Below, piece by piece: positions 38,838 to 48,660 of a stretch of DNA of 64,000 nt; positions within the stretch are counted from its first letter, which is position 1; each line of letters opens with the position of its first letter. The position numbers and the translations under genes are program-made. The DNA is taken from NCBI RefSeq assembly GCF_002875945.1, contig NZ_MCZK01000121.1, forward strand, positions 1-64,000, read 5' to 3'. Source of the stretch: Vibrio lentus (GTDB lineage Bacteria; Pseudomonadota; Gammaproteobacteria; Enterobacterales; Vibrionaceae). The notes under the pieces are model-generated. The model saw only the letters and a list, made by a program, of their open reading frames with translations, had not been told where the DNA came from and did not search any database.

Positions 38838-39098
38838 ATGTCGAAAACCGCGAAGATCATTAATGAAGATAAGTTGGTCAAGAAGGCGTTGGAAGTCGGT
38901 TTTAAAATGGCAAAATTACAAGGTTTTGATTTGCCGCACTCATCTCAACCTATAAAAATTAAATCAGTGTACCTATTTCTAGTCGAAGTGAATCAGATTA
39001 CGCCTCTTCCAGAAAGTAAGCTCGATGGGGCTAATATTAAAAAACGTTTGGCGTTATGGATACACAAGGCATTGCCTGATAACGACCCATTAAAATAG
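38838..39098 (+). CDS. Small cytoplasmic protein, possibly DUF5062
   Basis: 86 aa, no signal or membrane segment. Helical, basic protein: NEDKLVKKALEVGFKMAKLQGF at the start and ITPLPESKLDGANIKKRLALWIHKALP at the end. The layout recalls the small DUF5062 proteins of vibrios and Shewanella, but that is from memory only. GGAGATGAT precedes the ATG. Confidence 0.8.
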   Translation: MSKTAKIINEDKLVKKALEVGFKMAKLQGFDLPHSSQPIKIKSVYLFLVEVNQITPLPESKLDGANIKKRLALWIHKALPDNDPLK

Positions 39099-39164
39099 CC
39101 TTAGCTAAACAAGTATGCCTAAGCTTCTTTTTAGGCTGTTACTCAGTCAGGCATTTGAACTAAG

Positions 39165-39196
39165 AAGCCTAGCGTTTATTCGCTAGGCTTTGTTTT
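39165..39196. terminator. Bidirectional terminator between convergent genes
   Basis: AAGCCTAGCG / CGCTAGGCTT perfect 10-bp stem, then TTGTTTTT on the plus strand. It lies between the small protein gene and the end of the glycosidase-like gene. Confidence 0.82.
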
Positions 39197-39201
39197 TAGC
39201 G

Positions 39202-41412
39202 CTACTTTTCAATAACTCGAGTAGAGTTTTTCGCTATGGGGACAATCACATAACTGACTTGTTGCCCGTTCACCTGTTTGTTTTGGCTGCGGATTACTTG
39301 ACCATCTACGATTAACGTTGGGTAATCGCCATAGAACCATGCCTCCCATTCGAGGGCATGCTCAGAACGGTTGGTCAGCGTTGACTTCGTGAGTCCATCA
39401 TGACGTAGGGTTAGCTCATGTTCGCCCATTGGTAACTGATCCACACTTAACCATTCTATGTCACTGGTGAGGTGAGAAGCTGTCGTCACTCGGTGCTCTG
39501 CGGCGTTTGGTTTTATGCCCATTAAGCCTTCAATCGTATTCGAAATGAATGTAAAGGATATTTCTGGGTAGTCACCATTGGTTCCTTGAGTTGGACGTTC
39601 GTGTGGCTCATCTTTAGTGTCCATTATGTACTGCATCCACTTCCATGCTTCGGCATTGCGATTATATGGAAAGTAGGTTTCAGGAATGTAGGTGTAGGCT
39701 TCAATATTGTTGGGTGCCTCTGGCGTGCTACCAATGCCATTACCTAAATTGGTAGCAATGAAATCAAGATACCTGTTGTTTCTTTCTCCAGGATCAGTGA
39801 TGAGTTTCATCGGCATGAACCAACTATTCTCTTTACCAAAATCGTTTAGGCGCAGCCCATCTTTTTGAACAATGTTAACGTAGTTCTCTAGTGGTTTATT
39901 TGAATCTACGATGCTCCAGTCTTCATTAAAGTAACGCTTAAGCTCTTGGGCTTTTTCTCGCCATAGTGTTGCCTCACTGTATTCTTCACGTGCTTCTAGC
40001 ATTGCTGTGTAAGCGAGCGTAGCTTGGTATTGAGAACCAATTCCGTCGCCAGCTTCAATTGGAAACTCGCCTCGTTCGTTGTACGTGGCCGATCCTTCAA
40101 AAATACCGCCATAACCTTCAGCGATTCCATTAGGATCTTGGTCATCATGTAGCTCGATGTAATCGGTGAGAACTTTGGTATAAAACTGCCAGAGATCATC
40201 ATCTTCTATATAGCGTTTGTCCCCTGTCCATTGATATTGCTTCCATGCCTTTTCAACAAATTCGAACTGTGCTGGCACTTCACGAACAAACCAATTGTCG
40301 TCGTCATAATCAATAGTATGTGGCGTACCATCGAAGTTAATGGCCCATAGTGTGTACCACTTTCTTGATTCCGTTGAATGCTTGGCGAATGTTTTGAACA
40401 TTGAGAAGTTTTCTGGTTCAAGCCCAGCGATTTTTGCGCCACTTGCTTGGTGTAAGAAGTCTCTCGAGTAAAAAGCGGTTCGGTCAAAATAGCCCGCCCA
40501 ATAAGATGGAATGTAATTTGCGCTGCCATCTCCGTCATTATTGTATTCATCCCGATTCACGAGGTCATGTTGACCTGTCATTACGAAACGTTGAGTTTTC
40601 TCGATCGCCCATTCGAAGGAGTCTTGGAGCTTAGTATTTGAAGAGGTGACCACCACTTGCTTTTCTTTTTCGATAGCGGTGAGCGTCCAAAGCTGTTCTT
40701 TATTGTTGTCATCTATCACTGCGACTTGTACAGGGTGACGGAAATCGATCACATCGCCCGTGTTGATAGACGAGTAGCTGTTTTCAGATATTAGGATGTT
40801 CTCAATAGTCAATGTGGTTAGATCTGTGCCGAATGGGACCTGGAACTTTATATCCCTAGAAATTTTATTGACGCTAGTGACTCCGACTTGTTCTTGAGCT
40901 GAGAACTGAATGATTTGGTTGAAATTTAGGGGTTTGTTTTTATTACTTTTTATTAATGCAACGCTGTCTACACTGACGCCACCTTGCGCTGAACCTGAGA
41001 ACCAGACTTTTAGCTGTTCGCCTTTTTCTAATGGGATGTGTTTCAAATTTTTTCGCTTGTACTTGGTACTTGGCTTAATTTGTTCACTCACCAATATTTG
41101 ATCGGTGAGGTTAGTCATCGCAAGTGTGGCATCGTTAGAAGGGCTCACAAAGTAAGCGGATAAATCGTAATAGCCCGTCTCAGGAATCGTCACTATTTGA
41201 CTAATGTGGTGATTCTTACCTTGAGCGATACGACCTCGGTACTCACCTTTATGAGTGAAGTCGTCTTTGATATTAGAAAACCAATAATTCCACCCTAATC
41301 CTTTGTTTTCAAAGATAGGGTTCGTAAGAATGTTGTCGTTTTTTTGTGCGTTTGCTCCAGCAGATAACATAAGGGAGAAAGTGACGGCAGAAGCAAGGAC
41401 TTTGAGTTTCAT
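39202..41412 (-). CDS. Secreted six-hairpin glycosidase-like protein in the mel operon
   Basis: The start at 41412 (MKLKVLASAVTFSLMLSAGANA) gives a clean signal peptide behind AGAGAAC. 736 aa. An N-terminal beta-sandwich, carbohydrate-binding-like (about 25-160), is followed by a second beta domain (about 165-255) and an (alpha/alpha)6 toroid (about 260-640). The latter carries acidic, aromatic stretches such as PAQFEFVEKAWKQYQWTGD, DQDPNGIAEGYGG and GDYPEISFTF. A small beta domain ends the protein. No glycoside hydrolase or lyase family was recognised with confidence. Its place 101 bp after melB on the same strand suggests it releases an alpha-galactoside outside the cytoplasm for MelB and MelA. 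Confidence 0.8.
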   Translation of the reverse strand: MKLKVLASAVTFSLMLSAGANAQKNDNILTNPIFENKGLGWNYWFSNIKDDFTHKGEYRGRIAQGKNHHISQIVTIPETGYYDLSAYFVSPSNDATLAMTNLTDQILVSEQIKPSTKYKRKNLKHIPLEKGEQLKVWFSGSAQGGVSVDSVALIKSNKNKPLNFNQIIQFSAQEQVGVTSVNKISRDIKFQVPFGTDLTTLTIENILISENSYSSINTGDVIDFRHPVQVAVIDDNNKEQLWTLTAIEKEKQVVVTSSNTKLQDSFEWAIEKTQRFVMTGQHDLVNRDEYNNDGDGSANYIPSYWAGYFDRTAFYSRDFLHQASGAKIAGLEPENFSMFKTFAKHSTESRKWYTLWAINFDGTPHTIDYDDDNWFVREVPAQFEFVEKAWKQYQWTGDKRYIEDDDLWQFYTKVLTDYIELHDDQDPNGIAEGYGGIFEGSATYNERGEFPIEAGDGIGSQYQATLAYTAMLEAREEYSEATLWREKAQELKRYFNEDWSIVDSNKPLENYVNIVQKDGLRLNDFGKENSWFMPMKLITDPGERNNRYLDFIATNLGNGIGSTPEAPNNIEAYTYIPETYFPYNRNAEAWKWMQYIMDTKDEPHERPTQGTNGDYPEISFTFISNTIEGLMGIKPNAAEHRVTTASHLTSDIEWLSVDQLPMGEHELTLRHDGLTKSTLTNRSEHALEWEAWFYGDYPTLIVDGQVIRSQNKQVNGQQVSYVIVPIAKNSTRVIEK

Positions 41413-41469
41413 ACTGTTCTCTTTTATTGGAAGTAGAAAGGCTAGTGAGGTTGGAGAGTTGTGGGTATG

Positions 41470-41503
41470 AACGTCAATGAGGGTTAATACCAACATTGAC
41501 GTT
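41470..41503 (-). other. Intercistronic stem-loop after melB
   Basis: AACGTCAATG (41470-41479) and CATTGACGTT (41494-41503) form a perfect 10-bp stem with an inner GGT/ACC pairing. No T run on the minus strand, so the glycosidase-like gene can still be read from the mel promoter. Confidence 0.6.
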
Positions 41504-41513
41504 GCTCTACGAC

Positions 41514-42941
41514 TTATGTTGCTTGTACCGGTTCTACTGGTTTGTGGTTTTCGCCTTTATTTGAGCCATCGTTGGTGATGTGGTCATACTTTTCAGTGAG
41601 GTGATCTTGAATCTGTTGGTGATACGCACCGTTCAGTTTATAGAAGCGGAAGTAGATGATTAACGCGATAGCGAAAAAGAACGCGGGTAATCCCACCATG
41701 ATGCATTGCATGCCAAATACGGTTTCGGGGCTTTGCACTACATTAGGTACATAATCGACGGCAGTGAGCGATATTCCGATAAAAAATGCTGCAAATGCAG
41801 AGCCTGCTTTCACAACTAAGGTTTGCACAGAGTAGGCGATGCTTTCACAACGAGAGCCCAGTTTAAATTCACCATAGTCGACGGTGTCTGCCACCATAAT
41901 GACGTTAAGAACCCAGAATAAAGCGGTACCGATTTGTAGGAACACACCTGCCGTTGAAATAAGTAAAATACTTTGCGTGTCGTACATGCCTACATAGATG
42001 AGTACCGCGCTGCCTAAGATAGGGAAAGTCGATGCGCAGGCCCATAGAGTGCGGCGTGAGAACATTTTTGCGAGCTTAGGGAATAGCACCAGTGTGATGA
42101 GGTTTGCGATGCCTGCATAAGCCATGTAGTAAGGGAACAGCTCTTCATTGCCGACCACATAAGTGAAGTAGTAAACCGCGAAGGCCGTGATGATGTTAGT
42201 CGCCAAATTGTAAGACAGTGCCATGCATAGAACGCTGGTCAGTTGGTCGTTTTTGTAAATAAGTGATAAAAGCTTTTTCAGAGATACCTTCTCTTCAGGC
42301 TGTGTGGCGTCGAGGTTCGCGGTTGAATAGCGTTCTTTAACATTACGCAGCGTGATAAACGTCGACACTAAGAAACAGGCAATCAACAGCAGCGTGAATA
42401 TTTGGAATCCAAACCCTTTGTCGTCACCACCGACATAGTTGACGAACGGCATTGCAATAGCTGCGGTTACTATCCAGGCAAGGCTCGCAAAAAAACGAGG
42501 GTATGGCACAAGCTCCTCACGTTCACGTTTGTCTAGGGTGAGTGTGGGAACCAGTGACCAAAAAGGAATATCCATTAACGTGTAAGTCATGCCCCAAAGG
42601 ATGTAAGTTACAGCGGCGTATGCGATGAGCCACGGGCCTTCAATATAGTGAGCGCTAAACACCATCAATAAGACGACAGAGTTAGCGAGCGTGCCGATTA
42701 AAATCCAAGGTTTGAATTTCCCCCAACGGGTGCGTGTATTGTTGACGAGCCAGCCCATGATGGGGTCATTGACCGCATCCCAAATACGAGCGACGAGGAA
42801 GATAGTACCGACGGTAGCGGCAGAAATACCGACGACATCAGTGTAGTAAAACATCAGATACATGTAGACGATGGTGATTGCGAAGTCTTTACCAAATGCC
42901 CCAAAGCCATAGCTTAATTTGGTGTTCATAGAGATACTCAT
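41514..42941 (-). CDS. melB: Melibiose:cation symporter
   Basis: 475 aa from ATG 42941 ([19 protein letters not shown]), which has AAGGAG five bases before it; a GTG at 42947 is less likely. Twelve membrane segments of the GPH symporter family. Near identity by eye to E. coli MelB over the first helices, including [11 protein letters not shown] with the two cation-site Asp residues, [10 protein letters not shown] and the [11 protein letters not shown] stretch. It imports melibiose or related alpha-galactosides with Na+, Li+ or H+. The C-terminal tail is divergent. Confidence 0.95.
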   Translation of the reverse strand: MSISMNTKLSYGFGAFGKDFAITIVYMYLMFYYTDVVGISAATVGTIFLVARIWDAVNDPIMGWLVNNTRTRWGKFKPWILIGTLANSVVLLMVFSAHYIEGPWLIAYAAVTYILWGMTYTLMDIPFWSLVPTLTLDKREREELVPYPRFFASLAWIVTAAIAMPFVNYVGGDDKGFGFQIFTLLLIACFLVSTFITLRNVKERYSTANLDATQPEEKVSLKKLLSLIYKNDQLTSVLCMALSYNLATNIITAFAVYYFTYVVGNEELFPYYMAYAGIANLITLVLFPKLAKMFSRRTLWACASTFPILGSAVLIYVGMYDTQSILLISTAGVFLQIGTALFWVLNVIMVADTVDYGEFKLGSRCESIAYSVQTLVVKAGSAFAAFFIGISLTAVDYVPNVVQSPETVFGMQCIMVGLPAFFFAIALIIYFRFYKLNGAYHQQIQDHLTEKYDHITNDGSNKGENHKPVEPVQAT

Positions 42942-43039
42942 TGCCACTCCTTACGCCTCCTCGGTGAGAAGGCGTTGATATTCACGTTATTGTTCGCACT
43001 GTTGTTGCTATATGCGTTATTGTTTTTATTCGTATTAGA

Positions 43040-44392
43040 TTATTGGTTGACCCACTCCGGTAACCAACCTTCATGTGCTTCAATTAAGTCATCGACCAGT
43101 GTATAAATTTCTTCCAGTCCGAGTACCGCGGCAGTGTGTGGGTCTAGCATTGCTGCGTGGTAAATACGGTCGCGATTTTCGGTCAGAATGGCTTCAGTCA
43201 ATAGAGTTTGTACATTGATGTTGGTCTGCATTAACGCGGCTAAGTGGTTAGGTAGACGCCCTGCCTTGATAGGTTGAACACCATTCGCGTCCACCAAGCA
43301 AGCAACCTCAACACAGCAGCCTTGCGGTAAATTGTCGATCAATGCTTCATTCTTTACGTTTCCGTAGATAACGCTCGGGGTGCCTGTCCAGATAGAATTC
43401 ATGATGGTGCTGGCGTACTCATGAGACTCATCAACAGTAATTTTGTCGGCGGTTTTAAATTCTTGAAGGTCGCGCTTCCAGTCTGCAATTTGCTCGACAC
43501 AGCGCTTAGGGTACTCATCCAGTGGCACTTTATAACGTTCAATTAAATCTGGGCGATTTGGTTTGATAAAGTAGGGGGTGTATTCCGAAAAATGTTCAGA
43601 AGACTCAGTCACAAAGTAGCCCAACTTTTTGAACATCTCGTAGCGAACTAAATTTGTGCAACGGCCATTGTGATGGATGCCAGGCTTCGGGGCTTTGCCA
43701 CTCTCAAATGCTTCTAGTAGGTCTGGGTAGATATCGACATATTCACCTTGCTCGGTTTTCTTCTCTAGAGTGAGGTAATAAGCCATATGGTTAATGCCGG
43801 CACAGGTGTAACGAAGGTCTGAATACTCTAAGTCTAGGTCTCGTGCTAACTCTTCTGCGGTACCTTGTACTGAGTGGCATAAACCGACTTGTTTAATGTG
43901 CGGATACTTTTCATACATTGCCCATGTGTTCATCGCCATTGGGTTGACGTAGTTGAGCATGGTGGCGTTCGGACAAACCTCGGTCATATCTTCACAGACA
44001 CTCCACAGATGCGGTATGGTGCGAAGCGAGCGCATAATACCGCCAGGGCCTAATGTATCTGCGATGGTTTGCTCAAGGCCATGTTGTTTACATACCTCAA
44101 AGTCTGTAACCGTACATGGCTCATAGCCACCAATTTGAAAGGCAATCACAACGAAGTCGGCATCCTGCAAAGCTTCTTTTTGGTTTAGGTGACACGATAT
44201 AGACCCTGTCGCGCCTGATGATTCCATCAATTTGCTCACCACAAGGTGGGATTCTTCCAATCGAAGTTCATCAATATCCATCAAAGCCACATGAGCGTTC
44301 TTTAATGCGGAGCGGTGGAAAACATCCCCAAGGATATTTTTGACAAAAATGGTGGAGCCTGCACCAATGAATGTGATTTTAGGGTTTTTCAT
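43040..44392 (-). CDS. melA: Alpha-galactosidase, GH4 family
   Basis: 450-aa NAD+- and Mn2+-dependent alpha-galactosidase. Long stretches equal those remembered for E. coli MelA: ITFIGAGSTIFVKNILGD (NAD site), QIGGYEPCTVTDFEVCK, DTLGPGGIMRSLRTIPH, and CHSVQGTAEELARDL with the metal-ligand Cys, whose His partner is in AGINHMAYY. It splits melibiose in the cytoplasm. First gene of the melA-melB operon, divergent from melR. In the sea the true substrate may be another alpha-galactoside, such as a galactosylglycerol. Confidence 0.97.
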   Translation of the reverse strand: MKNPKITFIGAGSTIFVKNILGDVFHRSALKNAHVALMDIDELRLEESHLVVSKLMESSGATGSISCHLNQKEALQDADFVVIAFQIGGYEPCTVTDFEVCKQHGLEQTIADTLGPGGIMRSLRTIPHLWSVCEDMTEVCPNATMLNYVNPMAMNTWAMYEKYPHIKQVGLCHSVQGTAEELARDLDLEYSDLRYTCAGINHMAYYLTLEKKTEQGEYVDIYPDLLEAFESGKAPKPGIHHNGRCTNLVRYEMFKKLGYFVTESSEHFSEYTPYFIKPNRPDLIERYKVPLDEYPKRCVEQIADWKRDLQEFKTADKITVDESHEYASTIMNSIWTGTPSVIYGNVKNEALIDNLPQGCCVEVACLVDANGVQPIKAGRLPNHLAALMQTNINVQTLLTEAILTENRDRIYHAAMLDPHTAAVLGLEEIYTLVDDLIEAHEGWLPEWVNQ

Positions 44393-44480
44393 AGTTGAAT
44401 CCTTTACCTTCTTTAATTCGTTGAAGATAACTTACACCTTGAATGAGGGAGGATTCGTCTCAGATAAATCAATAGCAGTT

Positions 44481-44563
44481 CTGTTTCCTAATATTTATAA
44501 CTCGAAGAGAGGAAATCTTAGGAAACAGGATAACTTAATCAGTTTTGGGGATAGTCTTCCTAA
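44481..44563. promoter_or_regulatory. Repeated TTCCTAA motifs in the melR-melA control region
   Basis: CTGTTTCCTAA (44481-44491) and TTAGGAAACAG (44518-44528) are perfect 11-bp inverted copies 26 bp apart, and CTTCCTAA recurs at 44556. A further TTTCCTAA at 44697 overlaps the melR ribosome binding site. The 322-bp divergent region holds no gene. These are the best candidates for MelR sites. Confidence 0.5.
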
Positions 44564-44714
44564 AGCGGAACGAGATTTGAAGTTAAGATGTTGATTTTAA
44601 TCCCACCTTATAGATCTTACTAAATGGGGTATTCCGTCTTTATGATCTTCTTCTGATTTTTCTGTACGGTGAACTGTTAGAAAGTCAGTTATACGATTTC
44701 CTAAGGAGCGATAG

Positions 44715-45734
44715 ATGTCTCAATCTTACCCAGATACGCTGAAAATTGTCGCGCAAGACAAGTATTCCTCTGCAACCGTATCAGTGAGTCCGTTATCACT
44801 TTACTCTTCCTATGAGAAAATTGATGTTGAACTCAGGCCTCCACACTCAATGCCGGGTTATCACTGGCATGGTCAAATTGAGGTAAACATTCCATTTGGT
44901 GGCGACGTTGAATACATCATCAATGGCAGCCCGTTAGTGGTAAAAAATGGTGCGATTGGATTATTTTGGGCATCGGTACCTCATCGACTGACGAATCCAG
45001 GTCAAAGCCACAATATGGGAATCATCAATATACCCATTCACCATTTTATGTCTTGGCCACTCAGTCGAGAACTTGTCAATCAGATTACTCACGGGTGTGT
45101 GCTTCAATCCAACTCTTGTTCGTTGATTAGTGAGTTTGAAATTGCACGTTGGGAACAAGAGATGAAGCATTCGTCTGAGAGTCGGCAGCAATTGGCGGTC
45201 GATGAAATTGGCTCGATGCTTAAGCGGATCTGTCTTGACGGTTGGCAACAACTGCTGGTGAATCGACAAGATAGATCGACAACAAAAGGAGTGTCCAAGC
45301 ATTCTCAATTCTATGTGAGTCAAATGCTGGAATACATCGCGACTCATCACAATCAACCGCTGACGATTAAAGATATTGCAGAGCATATTGGCTTACACAC
45401 CAATTATGCGATGAATGTGTTCCAGCGGACCATGCAGATGACCATTAAACAGTACATTACTGCTATGCGAATCAATCATGCTAGAGCTTTGTTGAGTGAC
45501 ACGGATAGAACGATTCTTGATATCTCGTTGACTGCAGGTTTCAATTCTAGCAGTCGATTCTATGAAACCTTCCAGACATACATTGGCGTCACTCCTACCC
45601 AATACCGGAAATTGGCAAGAGACGACCATCGCTGGTCTAGCCACGGAGCCAGTCCGTTATATGATCTTGAGAAAGGGGCATGTGACGGTAAAAGGCCATT
45701 AACAGTGGCTGACAGCTTAAATGATGGTGACTGA
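44715..45734 (+). CDS. melR: AraC-family activator MelR
   Basis: 339 aa, longer than E. coli MelR by about 35 residues at the C-terminus. Cupin-like melibiose-binding domain with PLSLYSSYEKIDVELRPPHS, HWHGQIEVN and GDVEYIINGS, and the paired helix-turn-helix with YVSQMLEYIATHHNQPLTI, KQYITAMRINHARALLSDTD and LTAGFNSSSRFYETF. All correspond closely to E. coli MelR. It activates melAB when melibiose is present. AAGGAG precedes the ATG. Confidence 0.95.
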   Translation: MSQSYPDTLKIVAQDKYSSATVSVSPLSLYSSYEKIDVELRPPHSMPGYHWHGQIEVNIPFGGDVEYIINGSPLVVKNGAIGLFWASVPHRLTNPGQSHNMGIINIPIHHFMSWPLSRELVNQITHGCVLQSNSCSLISEFEIARWEQEMKHSSESRQQLAVDEIGSMLKRICLDGWQQLLVNRQDRSTTKGVSKHSQFYVSQMLEYIATHHNQPLTIKDIAEHIGLHTNYAMNVFQRTMQMTIKQYITAMRINHARALLSDTDRTILDISLTAGFNSSSRFYETFQTYIGVTPTQYRKLARDDHRWSSHGASPLYDLEKGACDGKRPLTVADSLNDGD

Positions 45735-45850
45735 GTGAGTGACTGAGCGTCTAGGCACTGGCCTAACCTTGAGGATAAACGCAGCCAGTGTTTCAGTATT
45801 ACTCAAGATGGGCCGGCGTCATGTCGAAGGTTTCAAACCAGTCGATACGA

Positions 45851-48172
45851 TCAGTAAAGCAAAAACAGACCTTGGTAGCCGCCGATTTGTATTTCATCGA
45901 CATACTCACCAACCTTGCCATTCACATCGACAGGCTTCATAGGTTTTTCTAACTGAATATTGATTTTGGGTGTCGCATAAAAATCAACATTCTTCCCGTA
46001 AAAGTCCGTGCGATAGAGCACTCGTCCATGTTCAAACTCTCTAGCGAGTACCATGTCTTTTGGGCCGTTTTCTACGATGTTTTCATCTGATTGATAAAGA
46101 AAGTAGGTGTAGGTTGGCAATAATGAAACCTCGCCATTGGGCAGGTCGGCATGAGTGACTTGATCTTGGGAAGAATCGCTCACAATTGTGTAGTCCGCTG
46201 GCTTTGGTGTGCTTGTTGATAGCATGAGCGAGATAGGTTGAAAGCCTTTTGGTATATGATTTGAAGGTGGTCCAAGATCGACTTTGAGCAACCCTGTCGG
46301 TTTATAGGCGATGTTTTTCGGTATACCCGCCTTCCAAAAATTATCTGCAGTCGTATTGTTACTCCCGTACACATAGCTGTTGTTCCATTGATTAAAGTAA
46401 CTGTGTTTTGGATGGTGATTGAGATAATAGATGGCGAGTGTTGAGTACTTATCTTGTTGCCAATTTTCTTCGCTGTTATCTAGATATTGGATTCGGCCAA
46501 ATCTCGTGGTGGCTTGATATATTACGCTTGAACCCGCATAGGCGAGTGCTGAGTTATCCCAAAACTTAGACACCCCGGCATAACCACTAAAGCCAGTCGA
46601 GGGGAATAAGTAGTGCTCCCTAAAGTACAGGTTTCCTGAGTCCATTAAGTGTGATTGCCCGTTTCGACTATAAAGATTGGCCGTTCCAATATTAAGGCCA
46701 ATTGAAAGCTCATCGTCGTTAGCTGATAACTGTTTGAGAAAGTCTGCGAATTGTTCTTTGTATCGCTTATCCGCTTCATCAGACCCTACGACAAGACCAA
46801 GCTCTTGGATTGTTCCTCCTGAGTAAACCTCAAATTGATTGCTGCCTAAAAGCTTATTGGTATCGTCGTTGTACGCGCCATTGAGCCCTTGTTGTGCCCA
46901 GTGCTTTGTATAGTAGCTTCGTATAGATCTTAATAAATCGGGATTGGCAAGATTGGTCAATGCCCACGATGAGTTTACCCCCCACATTCGCCCAAAAGGA
47001 ATGACGCGTGATTCCCAACGAAATCGAGCGGTGGCTGATTTGTTGTTCCTGTTTTTATATTCATTAGAGGATAGATAGTTGTCTTGGTTGAGATCGGCCG
47101 ATTGGTCAAAACCGCGAATCTTGCGCCATTGACCTGTTTTATTGTGAGATTTGGTTTTATGGTGAGATTTGGTTCCATTATGAGATTTGGTTTTATGCTG
47201 AGATTTGGCTTCACTGGGTGATTGTGAATTCGATTTTGTGGTCAAAGTGGGGAGAGCTTTGGTATCGATTTTTGGGAAACTGTTTTTTAATTGAATACGA
47301 TTTAGGCGAGGTCGAACATCACCTTGACTACCTTGCCAGCGTACCCTGACAACATACAAACGCCCACCATCACGGACAAACGTTGACCCAAAGTATTGGC
47401 CTCCACCGTAACTCTGGCCGCTGCCATCGTGAGTGTTCGCTCGCATCCAATCAGAAGGTACTCGCCAGTTTACCGATTGGTTTTGGGCCATGTTGAGCGT
47501 GTTGTCTTTGGTTATTGCTACATTAGACCAACTAGTGACTTTCCCCTGAGCATCTATCGATGAAGGATATTCAATTCTAAATTTTCCGCCTTGTGCATAG
47601 CGTGAGAATTCAAACGTCAAGCTGTTGAATTGTTCTGAGTGGTAAACATAGAGCGCTCCACCTTGCTCAACATATTCGAATACATCGGCATCCCAAGGTG
47701 GTTGCTGGTAAAGCGCAAATCCCGCATGCATTTCATCTGCTGTATAGCCAACGAGCATAGGCTTACGGTTTAAAATTGTATTCTCACCGTGTGTAGTATC
47801 CAGCTCTGCAAGAATGGTGTCTTCTGCGAAGTGTAAGAAGAAGTCTTCATAATCGAAGCTATTTTGCTCTGCGATGTTTCTTATTTCGTTTTCCAACTCC
47901 CCTGAATTGAGCTCTAACTTTTGGTTGTACATATAGCCGATGGTATTGGCTTTCTCATTAGTACTTTTATCTTCATAAGCCCCAAACACCAAGTCGCTAT
48001 TGTTGAGCTCCCAATCAATCACATCGTTGGCTGAAACTGATGCTCCCTGCAAGTTGAACCCTCGTTCATGCTGACTTGGTAACACAATCGTATAGTTGGC
48101 CGAACTGGCATTTGGAAGTGCAAGGAAGGTAAAAGGGAGAGCTGATATCAATAGATTGAAGTGTTTTTTCAT
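45851..48172 (-). CDS. Large secreted protein of unrecognised family, possibly carbohydrate-active
   Basis: The start at 48172 (MKKHFNLLISALPF) follows AGGAAG; 773 aa with a signal peptide to about residue 25. The N-terminal part (about 30-310) is beta-rich, with WRVPSDWMR and RLYVVRVRWQG. A low-complexity TKSHN/TKSHH linker (about 325-345) follows, then an EF-hand-like loop DLNQDNYLSSNEY. The C-terminal half resembles a TIM-barrel glycosidase in layout, with LNGAYNDDTNK, LSIGLNIGTANLYS and YSTLAIYYLNHHP. No catalytic signature was identified. It is convergent with melR and near the melibiose genes, so a role in attacking a galactose-containing polymer is possible. Confidence 0.75.
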   Translation of the reverse strand: MKKHFNLLISALPFTFLALPNASSANYTIVLPSQHERGFNLQGASVSANDVIDWELNNSDLVFGAYEDKSTNEKANTIGYMYNQKLELNSGELENEIRNIAEQNSFDYEDFFLHFAEDTILAELDTTHGENTILNRKPMLVGYTADEMHAGFALYQQPPWDADVFEYVEQGGALYVYHSEQFNSLTFEFSRYAQGGKFRIEYPSSIDAQGKVTSWSNVAITKDNTLNMAQNQSVNWRVPSDWMRANTHDGSGQSYGGGQYFGSTFVRDGGRLYVVRVRWQGSQGDVRPRLNRIQLKNSFPKIDTKALPTLTTKSNSQSPSEAKSQHKTKSHNGTKSHHKTKSHNKTGQWRKIRGFDQSADLNQDNYLSSNEYKNRNNKSATARFRWESRVIPFGRMWGVNSSWALTNLANPDLLRSIRSYYTKHWAQQGLNGAYNDDTNKLLGSNQFEVYSGGTIQELGLVVGSDEADKRYKEQFADFLKQLSANDDELSIGLNIGTANLYSRNGQSHLMDSGNLYFREHYLFPSTGFSGYAGVSKFWDNSALAYAGSSVIYQATTRFGRIQYLDNSEENWQQDKYSTLAIYYLNHHPKHSYFNQWNNSYVYGSNNTTADNFWKAGIPKNIAYKPTGLLKVDLGPPSNHIPKGFQPISLMLSTSTPKPADYTIVSDSSQDQVTHADLPNGEVSLLPTYTYFLYQSDENIVENGPKDMVLAREFEHGRVLYRTDFYGKNVDFYATPKINIQLEKPMKPVDVNGKVGEYVDEIQIGGYQGLFLLY
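47144..47215 (-). repeat. Four in-frame 18-bp repeats within the 45851 gene
   Basis: Units GTGAGATTTGGTTTTATG and near copies start at 47144, 47162, 47180 and 47198. Each encodes six residues of a Thr-Lys-Ser-His linker. The in-frame unit suggests length variation between strains. Confidence 0.8.
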
Positions 48173-48486
48173 GAAACTTCCTAGCCACAATGGGAGTCAC
48201 TTTGTCGTGGTCAACAAATTCCGGAGACTCGCTAAAGCAAAAATAACAAAACGTCCTTAGAGCGATATAAGTGTAGCAAACCCTATTTATGAGCTTATCT
48301 GACGATAAAGTTGTATGACCATGAACTTTTGGCCTCCAACTTGACAGTTTAGAGGTTACTAACAACTATTAAGTTGATGATTTTAAATCCGTAATCCATA
48401 GATTTACCGAAGTTGCATGATTAAGGGCGTAGGTGTGGATATTTTTATGACGTTCACCATGAGTGAACTCGATAAATAAGGAGAGG
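48173..48486. promoter_or_regulatory. Divergent region with an inverted repeat before the DUF5993-like gene
   Basis: 314 bp between the large secreted protein gene and the small membrane protein gene. GTTCAC (48452-48457) and GTGAAC (48463-48468) form a tight inverted repeat about 20 bp before the latter's ATG, as an operator or leader hairpin. No gene was seen. Confidence 0.4.
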
Positions 48487-48651
48487 ATGCCTCTTATGAT
48501 GTCTTTACTATTTTTATTGTTACTTGTGGCGATGGTGTGCGGGTTTTTCGGCAAGAAGACCGCCGCATATGGCTTTTTTGCTGGCTCAGTGATCTTAGGT
48601 TTGTATTGGTTTAATCACCATGCGACTGACCCTCTATCGATCTTATTGTAA
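48487..48651 (+). CDS. Small membrane protein, DUF5993-like
   Basis: 54 aa if it starts at 48487 (MPLMMSLLFLLLLV), directly after AAGGAGAGG; starts at 48496 or 48499 are possible. Two hydrophobic segments with GKKTAAYGFFAGS between them and a WFNHHATDPL end. Nine bp separate it from the DsbB-like gene, so the pair is co-transcribed and probably co-functional. The DUF5993 name is from memory of such pairs. Confidence 0.8.
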   Translation: MPLMMSLLFLLLLVAMVCGFFGKKTAAYGFFAGSVILGLYWFNHHATDPLSILL

Positions 48652-48660
48652 GGAGCTAGC

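Noticed and set aside
44340..44594. 84-codon plus-strand frame overlapping the start of melA
   Set aside because: It overlaps the well-supported melA start and the control region; its sequence looks like translated regulatory DNA.
46975..47214. Repetitive 79-codon minus-strand frame with IKPNL-type repeats
   Set aside because: Shadow of the TKSH repeats in the real 45851 gene.
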